Shown here in pieces: positions 6,083 through 12,230 of a stretch of DNA of 21,161 bases. Under the pieces are notes generated by a model. The model was given only the letters and a program-made list of their open reading frames with translations, had not been told where the DNA came from and searched no databases. The DNA is from a virus: the IMG/VR virus record IMGVR_UViG_3300008448_012911, positions 1-21,161 of that record; one strand, written 5' to 3'. The position numbers and the translations under genes are program-made. Numbering within the stretch: the stretch's first letter is position 1; each line of letters opens with the position of its first letter.

Positions 6083-8128
6083 ATGTCCGATTTTTTCTCA
6101 TTCAGACTTCCAGTAGATTTTGTTGAAAAATACACTACTGTAGAAGCACCATTTGGTTTCAGAGACGCAGGTGAAAACTCCATTGGAGAAATTACTTTTG
6201 CTAGAACCTACTCTCGTGTCAAAGAAGATGGAACCAAAGAACGCTGGTATGAAGTCTGTAAGAGGGTTATTGAAGGCATGTACTCTGTGCAGAAGAATCA
6301 CGCAAAAGATAATCGCCTACCATGGAATGACTACAAGGCACAGAAGTCTGCACAAGAAGCTTTTGACCGCATGTTTAACTTAAAGTGGACACCACCAGGA
6401 CGTGGTATGTGGACCTTTGGAACCCCACTAACAATGGAGAAGCGTAACTCTGCAGCACTACAGAACTGTGCTGTTGTATCTACAAAAGACCTAGATAAGA
6501 ATGATCCAGGAGCTTTGTTTGCTTGGGTGATGGATGCATTGATGCTTGGTATTGGTGTTGGCTTTGATACCCTTGGACAAGACAAGGCGTTGCCAATTTA
6601 TGAACCAATTGAGCCAAAGGTAGTTTATGAAATTCCAGACACTCGTGAAGGTTGGGTAGAAGCCACAAGACTGCTTCTTAATTCATTCTTGAGACCAAAT
6701 CAAAACAGACAAGAACTTGACTACTCTTTAATCAGACCATTGGGTGCACCAATCAAGGGCTTTGGAGGAACTGCTTCTGGTCCTGGTCCACTAATCACTT
6801 TGCACGAACAGATTAGCAAAGTTATTGGGGGTAGGGTTGGAGAAACTCTAGACTCAAGAGCTATCGTAGATATCATTAATCTAATTGGAACCTGTGTTGT
6901 ATCTGGAAACGTACGTCGTTCTGCTACCCTAGCTTTGGGTGTAGAGGGTGACGATGATTTCTTAAACCTAAAGAATGCAGAAGTTTTCCCAGAGCGTAAT
7001 AGCTATGACCCAGCAGCTCCAGGATGGGCATGGATGAGCAATAACTCTATCTCTGCTACCGTTGGTATGGATTACTCAAAGTACGTAGATCGTATTGCTG
7101 ATAATGGAGAGCCAGGATTTATTTGGCTAGACGTTGCTCGTAACTATGGTCGTTTAGCAGACCAGCCAGATGGTGCAGACTATCGTGTAGTAGGCTTTAA
7201 TCCGTGTGCAGAACAGCCACTAGAGTCCTACGAGCTTTGTACCCTAGTTGAGGTACACCTAAACCGTCATGAGTCCAAGGAAGACTTCCTACGCACTCTA
7301 AAGTTTGCCTATCTATATGGAAAGACTGTAACACTTCTTCCAACTCACTGGCAGCAGACCAACGGTATCATGCAGCGTAACCGTCGTATTGGAACATCGC
7401 TAACTGGAATTGCTTCCTTTGCTGATGAGCATGGTTTGCCAACAGTTCGTGGCTGGATGGACGAAGGATACAACAAGATTCGTTTCTATGATAAGAAGTA
7501 TTCTGAATGGCTATGTGTTCGTGAATCAATTCGTGTAACCACTGTAAAGCCATCTGGGTCAGTATCTCTACTATCAGGTGCAACACCTGGAGTTCACTGG
7601 GGACCAGGTGGAGCATTCTACCTACGTGCTATCCGTTTTGGAAACACAGATCCAATGCTACACCTATTCAAGGCAGCTGGATACAAGTGTGAGGATGACT
7701 TAGTGTCATCAAATACAACAGTGGTATACTTCCCAATTAAGTCTGGTCAGAAGCGTAGCGAGAAGCAGGTGTCTTTGTTTGAGAAGATGTCTCTTGCTGC
7801 AACAGCTCAAGAGTACTGGTCAGATAATGGTGTATCAGTAACGCTATCCTTTGACAAGGAAACAGAGAAGCAGCACGTAGCATCTGTTCTTAACATGTAT
7901 GAAGGTAAGCTAAAAGCTGTATCCTTCTTGCCAATGGGAAACACTGTATACCCTCAGCAACCATACACAGAGATTACAGAAGAAGAGTATGACTACTACA
8001 TTGGTCGTATTGCAAAGATTGACTTCTCTGCTATTTATGACGGGGTAGATAATCTAGAAGCACTTGGAGAATCATACTGTACAACAGACTACTGCGAAAT
8101 TAAGATTCCAGACAAGAGAGCTAAGTAA
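6083..8128 (+). CDS. nrdJ: class II (B12-dependent) ribonucleoside-triphosphate reductase
   Basis: This enzyme makes deoxyribonucleotides from ribonucleoside triphosphates using adenosylcobalamin and a thiyl radical. It follows the monomeric Lactobacillus leichmannii RTPR plan (about 740 aa there, 681 here). Cys129 in LQNCAVVS pairs with Cys386 as the substrate-reducing thiols. NPCAEQPLE carries the radical Cys375 and Glu377, and Cys375 to Cys386 are 11 residues apart as in RTPR. The C-terminal CTTDYC (Cys666, Cys671) is the swinging redox pair. I chose ATG 6083, with AAGGAAGGTGG at 6064-6074; the in-frame GTG at 6071 lies inside that ribosome site. Thioredoxin overlaps its stop (TAATG). Being class II, it needs no oxygen and no small subunit but does need host cobalamin. 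Confidence 0.93.
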   Translation: MSDFFSFRLPVDFVEKYTTVEAPFGFRDAGENSIGEITFARTYSRVKEDGTKERWYEVCKRVIEGMYSVQKNHAKDNRLPWNDYKAQKSAQEAFDRMFNLKWTPPGRGMWTFGTPLTMEKRNSAALQNCAVVSTKDLDKNDPGALFAWVMDALMLGIGVGFDTLGQDKALPIYEPIEPKVVYEIPDTREGWVEATRLLLNSFLRPNQNRQELDYSLIRPLGAPIKGFGGTASGPGPLITLHEQISKVIGGRVGETLDSRAIVDIINLIGTCVVSGNVRRSATLALGVEGDDDFLNLKNAEVFPERNSYDPAAPGWAWMSNNSISATVGMDYSKYVDRIADNGEPGFIWLDVARNYGRLADQPDGADYRVVGFNPCAEQPLESYELCTLVEVHLNRHESKEDFLRTLKFAYLYGKTVTLLPTHWQQTNGIMQRNRRIGTSLTGIASFADEHGLPTVRGWMDEGYNKIRFYDKKYSEWLCVRESIRVTTVKPSGSVSLLSGATPGVHWGPGGAFYLRAIRFGNTDPMLHLFKAAGYKCEDDLVSSNTTVVYFPIKSGQKRSEKQVSLFEKMSLAATAQEYWSDNGVSVTLSFDKETEKQHVASVLNMYEGKLKAVSFLPMGNTVYPQQPYTEITEEEYDYYIGRIAKIDFSAIYDGVDNLEALGESYCTTDYCEIKIPDKRAK

Positions 8129-8379
8129 TGAAACAGTTGCTACACTTTACTGCAACTTGGTGTCAACCATGCAAACAGATGGAACCACTAATCGCAAAAC
8201 TTGTTTCAGAAAACTTAGACATTGATTATGACAAGATTGATGTGAGTGATGAGTTTGATCCAGCAGTTGAGTATGGCGTTAAAGGTGTTCCTACTTTTAT
8301 TGCACTTAAAGATGGAAAAGAAGTTGCAAGACACACTGGTATTGCAACCGAAGAAAAGTTGTTGAATCTTTTTAATTAA
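8128..8379 (+). CDS. thioredoxin-like protein (WCQPC)
   Basis: An 83-aa minimal thioredoxin fold protein. The active site is WCQPC (Trp11, Cys12, Cys15) and the cis-proline is Pro55 in GVPTF. It lacks the N-terminal strand and helix of the 105-aa bacterial protein, as many phage thioredoxins and glutaredoxin-size versions do. The QP dipeptide in place of GP should shift redox potential relative to host thioredoxin. It overlaps the reductase stop codon, so it is very probably its dedicated reductant, recycling the C-terminal CTTDYC disulfide. Start ATG 8128 is fixed by the overlap. An extended -10 promoter follows the stop by eight bases. Confidence 0.9.
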   Translation: MKQLLHFTATWCQPCKQMEPLIAKLVSENLDIDYDKIDVSDEFDPAVEYGVKGVPTFIALKDGKEVARHTGIATEEKLLNLFN

Positions 8380-8384
8380 ATAAC

Positions 8385-8395
8385 TGGTATAATAG
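8385..8395 (+). promoter_or_regulatory. promoter P3, extended -10 TGGTATAATAG
   Basis: The -10 TATAAT is at 8388-8393, preceded by TGG. The nearest -35-like hexamer, TTGAAT at 8362-8367, is 20 bases upstream, which is long, so the extended -10 probably carries most of the recognition. The start site is predicted near 8400, inside the left arm of the inverted repeat at 8397-8422. Confidence 0.65.
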
Positions 8396-8396
8396 T

Positions 8397-8422
8397 CTTG
8401 TTAGAAAGACCCCACTAACAAG
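8397..8422 (+). repeat. inverted repeat overlapping the ribosome binding site at 8420
   Basis: CTTGTTAG (8397-8404) and CTAACAAG (8415-8422) are perfectly complementary around a 10-base loop. The right arm includes AAG of the AAGGAG ribosome site (8420-8425). A transcript coming through from the thioredoxin gene would hide part of this site; one starting at P3 would lack some of the left arm. Confidence 0.6.
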
Positions 8423-8433
8423 GAGACCCCAGA

Positions 8434-9804
8434 ATTAAAAAGTTTTTATATTCAGCAATAGTTTTAGCAATAGTTTCTATATCATTTTTTTGGCCAGTTG
8501 CTGCTAAAGCATCTACAACTGCAGTTTGTGATACCTACCAAGTTAATGGTGGTGATCAAGCATTCTTAATGAACTTAAATACCCCACTAGAATTTGGTGG
8601 CACTGTATATAATGGTAACATTTATGTAAGTCCAAAAGGCACAATGACCTTTGGTCAAGGAGACTATACTTTCTGGGACTACCCAGCTACCCCATCCATA
8701 TCAATTGGCTCATGGGACTATCATGCATTTCCAAATACATTTACATCTGGTGGATGGAATCCAGGTTGGGGTATTGGAAAAGATTTGTATGTTAGATATG
8801 GATCAACCGCAACATCTATTTGCGTTGACTGGAAAGTAATGGTTTGGGGTCAGTCTTCTGGAGAGCCAGTCTATATTAGAATGTTAGCACAGGTAGATCC
8901 AGTAAATTATACTTGGACCCCCACTTATCAAGTAAGTTCTAATGCACCAGCAGGAGCTAGGTATGGTGTTCGTTATGTTCAAAATGGTCCAGTGCTACCA
9001 TTGACAATTCAAACAATTACTGAGCCACCTGCTCCAAATCCTACACCAGAACCAACACCTGAACCTACCCCAGAGCCAAGTCCTGAGCCTACCCCTGAAC
9101 CTAGTCCAGAACCAACACCTGAACCTAGTCCAGAACCAACGCCAGAGCCTACTCCAACCCCTGTTGTGCCAGTTGAACCTGTCGTGCCACCAACCAACCC
9201 AGTAGACCCAGAACCACAACCTTCTCAGGATCCTGAGCCAATAGTCCCGCCAGCAACACAGCCAGAGGAACCAGAACAAGCAATCCTGCCAACTGAAGAA
9301 CCTGAAGAACCAATAGAGCCTTCACCTGAACCAACCTCTCCTATTATAGAACCAGAAGAAGAGTTTATCACATCTGCAGAAGAATTACAAGAGGACATAT
9401 CTGCAGAAGAATTAATGCAGGTAGAGCTTGATCAGATTGTGGCTACAGATCTTTCAGAAGCTCAGGTAGAAGCACTTATTGAAGCAGCCTTGGAAGTATT
9501 TGAAACAGCAGAACCTGGTTCTGAAGAATACGAGCAAGCTCTTGAAGCTCTCTTTGTAGCAGCTCAAGCAGATGACATTGTTCTTGATGAAGCTCTAGCA
9601 GCCATTCCACTTCTTGGAGATGTTCTTGGAGGTGCTACAGAACTTGTCAACTTCCTTGGAAATGCTGGGGCAGACATGAGTCCACAGACCAGAGAAGAGT
9701 CAGAAAAAGTAGTCGTTACAGCAATTGTTGCAGTGCAAGCAGCACTATCAGCAGTTTCTATAAGCGGTATAGCAACAACAGTCAACATAAGAAATGGAGC
9801 ATAA
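8434..9804 (+). CDS. Sec-exported Pro/Glu-rich surface protein, ATT start
   Basis: The first ATG (8569) would leave a mature-looking fragment, but the frame is open back to a stop at 8416. Reading from ATT at 8434, eight bases after AAGGAG (8420-8425), yields a textbook signal peptide: Lys2-Lys3, a hydrophobic core, then AAKA before Ser27. No ATG, GTG or TTG lies in that upstream stretch, so ATT is the likely start (456 aa). Residues about 45-195 look beta-rich (FGGTVYNGNIYVSPKGTMTFG), reminiscent of surface adhesion domains. Residues 196-305 are an EPTPEPSP linker and acidic run. Residues 306-456 are helical, ending with a hydrophobic stretch (about 425-447) that may anchor the protein. Two small membrane proteins follow directly. 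Likely a secreted or virion surface protein; function unknown. Confidence 0.85.
   Translation: MKKFLYSAIVLAIVSISFFWPVAAKASTTAVCDTYQVNGGDQAFLMNLNTPLEFGGTVYNGNIYVSPKGTMTFGQGDYTFWDYPATPSISIGSWDYHAFPNTFTSGGWNPGWGIGKDLYVRYGSTATSICVDWKVMVWGQSSGEPVYIRMLAQVDPVNYTWTPTYQVSSNAPAGARYGVRYVQNGPVLPLTIQTITEPPAPNPTPEPTPEPTPEPSPEPTPEPSPEPTPEPSPEPTPEPTPTPVVPVEPVVPPTNPVDPEPQPSQDPEPIVPPATQPEEPEQAILPTEEPEEPIEPSPEPTSPIIEPEEEFITSAEELQEDISAEELMQVELDQIVATDLSEAQVEALIEAALEVFETAEPGSEEYEQALEALFVAAQADDIVLDEALAAIPLLGDVLGGATELVNFLGNAGADMSPQTREESEKVVVTAIVAVQAALSAVSISGIATTVNIRNGA
9041..9155 (+). repeat. 24-base imperfect tandem repeat coding EPTPEPSP
   Basis: Within the exported protein gene, units of 24 bases (eight codons) repeat, with near-identical copies around 9101-9124 and 9125-9148. 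They encode the Pro-Glu-Thr/Ser spacer. Such runs slip easily during replication, so copy number may vary among relatives. Confidence 0.8.
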
Positions 9805-9990
9805 ATGAAATTTTTAATAGCATTAGCTAAGGACGTTATAGACCAGGCATGGACACTGCTTGGTATGGTTGTCGCTTGGCTTGTCCTAGAAGGTTCCGCT
9901 AAGGAACTGACAGGAAACCTTATACTAATTACCCTATTAGTATGGATAGTAACATTTCCTATTTTTCGTTATGAGAAAGAAGATAAATAA
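9805..9990 (+). CDS. small two-TM membrane protein, holin-like
   Basis: This 61-aa protein has two hydrophobic segments (about residues 15-31 and 37-54), a short Gly/Ser/Lys turn between them, and a charged tail ending RYEKEDK. Such small two-helix proteins are typical of phage holins or holin regulators that permeabilise the cytoplasmic membrane. ATG 9805 begins immediately after the TAA of the exported-protein gene (9802-9804), so translation is probably coupled. It lies directly before a second holin-like gene, and such tandem pairs are common. No specific family is recognised. The endolysin is 3.6 kb away, so lysis is not certain. Confidence 0.65.
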   Translation: MKFLIALAKDVIDQAWTLLGMVVAWLVLEGSAKELTGNLILITLLVWIVTFPIFRYEKEDK

Positions 9991-10004
9991 TCATGGGAGG
10001 TAAA

Positions 10005-10271
10005 ATGAAAAAGCAAGCAGTAACAGGTGGTCTTGACACCATCATAAATATCTTTTGGAGAATTCTAGCAGTATTTGCGGCATCAGGACTAACCGTCTTG
10101 GGTGCTGGAGCAGTCGTTGGGGTTGAACTATGGGATGCTGTATTTATGGCAGGTATCCTAGGTGTAGCCACAGTAGTTGAAAAACTAGCCAGATCTTTCC
10201 TAGAAGATGGAAAGCTTACTCTAGCAGAAATTGACGAAGCCTTTGCTAAGGTAGACAAAAACTCTAAGTAA
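10005..10271 (+). CDS. holin-like membrane protein, 88 aa
   Basis: Two membrane segments (about residues 13-38 and 44-60) are followed by a soluble tail, EDGKLTLAEIDEAF, that resembles half of an EF-hand and is common in actinophage holins. It probably forms or modulates the lysis pore in the cytoplasmic membrane. ATG 10005 is preferred because GGGAGG (9995-10000) precedes it; the in-frame ATG at 9993 overlaps that ribosome site. It lies 14 bases after the previous membrane protein gene. The promoter and hairpin at 10279-10329 begin a few bases after its stop. Confidence 0.7.
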   Translation: MKKQAVTGGLDTIINIFWRILAVFAASGLTVLGAGAVVGVELWDAVFMAGILGVATVVEKLARSFLEDGKLTLAEIDEAFAKVDKNSK

Positions 10272-10278
10272 GCAATAG

Positions 10279-10307
10279 TTGACAGCCCCTCCTAGATGGT
10301 GTATAAT
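10279..10307 (+). promoter_or_regulatory. promoter P4, perfect TTGACA-17-TATAAT
   Basis: TTGACA (10279-10284) and TATAAT (10302-10307) are both full consensus with an ideal 17-base spacer. The predicted start is near 10314. The -10 box lies in the loop of the hairpin at 10286-10329, so the promoter's own transcript lacks the left arm. Confidence 0.85.
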
Positions 10308-10329
10308 GATTACATACATTTAGGAGGGG
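10286..10329 (+). terminator. hairpin enclosing P4 -10; terminator and RBS-masking element
   Basis: CCCCTCCTA (10286-10294) pairs perfectly with TAGGAGGGG (10321-10329) across 26 bases, followed by TTTTCTT. In read-through RNA this is a GC-rich stem plus U-run, which could terminate, and it also buries the AGGAGGGG ribosome site of the gene at 10337. RNA begun at P4 keeps only the right arm, leaving the ribosome site free. Confidence 0.7.
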
Positions 10330-10336
10330 TTTTCTT

Positions 10337-10708
10337 ATGGCGTCAGCCAAACCAGTAAAATATCCAAAAATGCCTACAGAAGTTCAAATTGGAACACAGC
10401 TTTGGGCGATTGAGGAACGTAATCGTAATAGGGATTCAGCATTGAGTGATGATTCTTATGGATATACCTTGCACAGAGATTCGCTAATTGTGATAGATTC
10501 TTTAGCTACACCAAGCAGAAAAAGACAAACACTTTTGCATGAGCTAATGCATGCTGTTAGGCATAGTCTTGGAAGCCCAATTACTCCTAAAAATGATGAT
10601 GACTCAGATACCTGGGAGCATTTCTTTATTGGTATGTACGAAGAAGGTTTGCTACTTATCATTCGTGAAAATCCACACGTACTAGACTATCTACTTAGCG
10701 ACGAATAG
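10337..10708 (+). CDS. HExxH zinc metallopeptidase, ImmA/IrrE-like
   Basis: A 123-aa putative zinc protease. The catalytic helix LLHELMHAVRH carries His68-Glu69-x2-His72, and Glu94 in DTWEHF is a plausible third ligand. The compact size, strands before the helix and the helical end (EEGLLLIIRENP) fit small phage or ImmA/IrrE-like peptidases, which often cleave repressors or act as toxin-antitoxin partners; the DNA-binding partner is not adjacent. ATG 10337 follows AGGAGGGG (10322-10329) by seven bases, one of the strongest ribosome sites here. Its own consensus promoter suggests high expression. It has no signal peptide, so it is cytoplasmic. The substrate is unknown. Confidence 0.8.
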   Translation: MASAKPVKYPKMPTEVQIGTQLWAIEERNRNRDSALSDDSYGYTLHRDSLIVIDSLATPSRKRQTLLHELMHAVRHSLGSPITPKNDDDSDTWEHFFIGMYEEGLLLIIRENPHVLDYLLSDE

Positions 10709-10711
10709 TTC

Positions 10712-10740
10712 TTGACATTTTAAGTCAGATGGAGTAAAAT
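10712..10740 (+). promoter_or_regulatory. promoter P5, TTGACA-17-TAAAAT, leaderless arrangement
   Basis: TTGACA (10712-10717), a 17-base spacer and TAAAAT (10735-10740) end six bases before ATG 10747. Transcription should start at or next to the A of the ATG, leaving no 5' leader. Confidence 0.75.
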
Positions 10741-10746
10741 AAAGGT

Positions 10747-10992
10747 ATGAATAAAAAAACTTTTGATGAATGGCTACAAGAAGGTTTAGACCTTAACTTT
10801 TGTGGACCAGCAGTTTGCTATCCACATGATGGTCTACCACTAACTGAGCAAGAAGATGAGCAGTTTGGTGAAGGACAAGATCCTTGCATACATATCATAA
10901 GACTTTATGAAGATGTAGAAACAAAAAAAGCAGTAGAAGCAAATCATTCTCCGTCTGTATGGAGAGCAACCAATTCTGGTTTCAAACTATAA
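10747..10992 (+). CDS. hypothetical Cys-containing acidic protein, 81 aa
   Basis: I recognise no named family, although the pattern of a Trp-Leu-containing helix, then FCGPAVCYPHDG, then DPCIHIIRLY recalls small conserved proteins of actinophages. Three cysteines (Cys19, Cys24, Cys47) and His27 could bind a metal. It is acidic overall, with no signal peptide or membrane segment. The ATG at 10747 lies six bases after a -10 box and lacks a correctly spaced Shine-Dalgarno (GGAG is 12 bases away, AAAGG only one), consistent with a leaderless mRNA. The subtilase gene follows after 19 bases, with its own ribosome site, and may share the transcript. Confidence 0.7.
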   Translation: MNKKTFDEWLQEGLDLNFCGPAVCYPHDGLPLTEQEDEQFGEGQDPCIHIIRLYEDVETKKAVEANHSPSVWRATNSGFKL

Positions 10993-11011
10993 TAAAAACT
11001 AAAAGGATATA

Positions 11012-11881
11012 ATGAAAAAGATAGCAATTTTAATTGCAACAATCGTTTCAGTAATTGGAGTATCTCCAGTTTACGCATCAGAAAAACCATCAGTAGTTAT
11101 TATTGATAGTGGTTTTGATACTTCTAAAGTAACACCAATTGCAGAAGTCTGCATTCTTACACTTAAGTTTTGCCAAAATGGCACAGCCTTTGATGAGTCA
11201 GTTGGATCTTCAAATGCTAATAATCAAGTTTCAAGAAATGGTCAAGCAGAATGGAACCATGGAACGATAATGGCCGACATTGTTCGCCAGATTAACCCAA
11301 ATGCTAATCTAATTTTTATTAGGAATGCTTTTGTAACTAGTAAGGGTGGAGTCAACATTGGCGGTATTAAAGAGTTTAACCTTTCCATGGACTGGGTGAT
11401 TAAGAACAAGGAAAGATATAACATTACAGCTGTGTCTTTTTCACGTGGACAAATTACTTGGACAAAAAATTCAAGCACATGCCCAGTAGATGTAGCTACT
11501 CAAAATCAAATTATCACACTACAAAATCTTGGTGTGGCAACCGCCATCGCAGCTGGTAACAGTAGAAATAAGACTAACGTTAATTATCCAGCATGTATTT
11601 CAGAGGCAGTAGCTATCAGTGGTATCTATTCTTCCAGCTATACTCCAAAAGTATTTTCTACATATAGACAAACCTTTGGAACAAACTCTGGAGCTGCAAC
11701 AGACTTTTTTGTCTACGGTAACTTTGATACAGTAGCAGGCAAGGTTGCTGAGTCTACATCAGCCTCAACAGCAGCTTTTGCAGGGTATTGGAGCAAGGTT
11801 TCTAATGGAAACTACTTTGAAACATATGCACAAATTGCTTCAAGGATGACTTTACAAAAATTCATTGACGTGCTAAACTGA
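11012..11881 (+). CDS. secreted subtilisin-like (S8) serine protease
   Basis: A 289-aa protease with a Sec signal peptide: MKK, a hydrophobic core, then VYA before Ser23. The catalytic triad is readable: Asp32 in VVIIDSGFD, His83 in EWNHGTIMA, and Ser250 in ESTSASTAAFAG, with oxyanion-hole Asn183 in AAGN. The serine loop departs from the usual GTSMAAP, having STSASTA. Four cysteines (47, 54, 157, 195) may form disulfides, fitting export. No C-terminal anchor or sorting signal is seen and there is no obvious propeptide, so it may be active once secreted. AAAAGGAT at 11001 serves as ribosome site. Subtilases are unusual phage cargo; possible targets are host surface proteins, the exported protein at 8434 or virion proteins. 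Confidence 0.88.
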   Translation: MKKIAILIATIVSVIGVSPVYASEKPSVVIIDSGFDTSKVTPIAEVCILTLKFCQNGTAFDESVGSSNANNQVSRNGQAEWNHGTIMADIVRQINPNANLIFIRNAFVTSKGGVNIGGIKEFNLSMDWVIKNKERYNITAVSFSRGQITWTKNSSTCPVDVATQNQIITLQNLGVATAIAAGNSRNKTNVNYPACISEAVAISGIYSSSYTPKVFSTYRQTFGTNSGAATDFFVYGNFDTVAGKVAESTSASTAAFAGYWSKVSNGNYFETYAQIASRMTLQKFIDVLN

Positions 11882-11893
11882 TAGGAAAGAATA

Positions 11894-12001
11894 ATGAAAA
11901 AAACAAAAGGTGCTAGAAACGATAACCGTCCAAATGGAAAAGCTGAAAAGAAACGTCCAAAGGTTTTTGATGCGATCAAGCGTCGTTTAATAAATAAATA
12001 A
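11894..12001 (+). CDS. tiny basic protein, 35 aa
   Basis: This short frame has ATG 11894 after AGGAAAG (11883-11889) and ends at TAA 11999-12001, just before tRNA-Asn. About 14 of 35 residues are Lys or Arg (KKTKGARNDNRPNGKAEKK at the start), with a short amphipathic C-terminus (FDAIKRRLINK). It could bind RNA or DNA. The good ribosome site and spacing behind the subtilase favour a real gene, but small basic frames can occur by chance. Function unknown. Confidence 0.55.
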   Translation: MKKTKGARNDNRPNGKAEKKRPKVFDAIKRRLINK

Positions 12002-12007
12002 TGGTAT

Positions 12008-12079
12008 TCCCCCTTAGCTCAGCGGCAGAGCAGAGAGCTGTTAACTCTAAGGTCCGTGGTTCGAATCCACGAGGGGGAG
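12008..12079 (+). tRNA. tRNA-Asn (GTT)
   Basis: A full cloverleaf is readable: acceptor TCCCCCT / AGGGGGA, D stem GCTC / GAGC, anticodon loop CTGTTAA with anticodon GTT, T arm CGTGG-TTCGAAT-CCACG, discriminator G at 12079. The first anticodon-stem pair is a G-A mismatch. CCA is not encoded. Confidence 0.92.
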
Positions 12080-12135
12080 CTAATGGTGTGGTCCATACCA
12101 CTCTCACAGGGTAGAAGAGATAAAAATGGACACTA

Positions 12136-12209
12136 GGTTCTGTAGCTCAGTTGGTTAGAGCACTACCCTGTCACGGTAGGGGTCGCCAGTTCAAGTCTGG
12201 TCAGAATCG
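12136..12209 (+). tRNA. tRNA-Asp (GTC)
   Basis: Acceptor GGTTCTG / CAGAATC (one G-U), D stem GCTC / GAGC, anticodon stem CTACC / GGTAG with loop CTGTCAC (anticodon GTC), T arm GCCAG-TTCAAGT-CTGGT with G-T wobble, and discriminator G. CCA is not encoded. Confidence 0.93.
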
Positions 12210-12230
12210 CAAATACTAAAGGGGTGGATG

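Noticed and set aside
9041-9155. Regular repeats as a possible CRISPR array
   Set aside because: The 24-base units are contiguous, imperfect and in the coding frame, with no spacers; they encode a peptide stalk.
8995-9334. Open frames on the - strand across the Pro/Glu repeat
   Set aside because: They are mirror frames of the low-complexity coding repeat, giving Trp/Arg-rich or Val-Gly-Ser-rich sequence with no start signal, and the sense gene has a full signal peptide.
10988-10993. TATAAT just upstream of the subtilase gene as a promoter
   Set aside because: No -35 or extended -10 accompanies it and it overlaps the preceding stop codon; chance is likely in AT-rich DNA.
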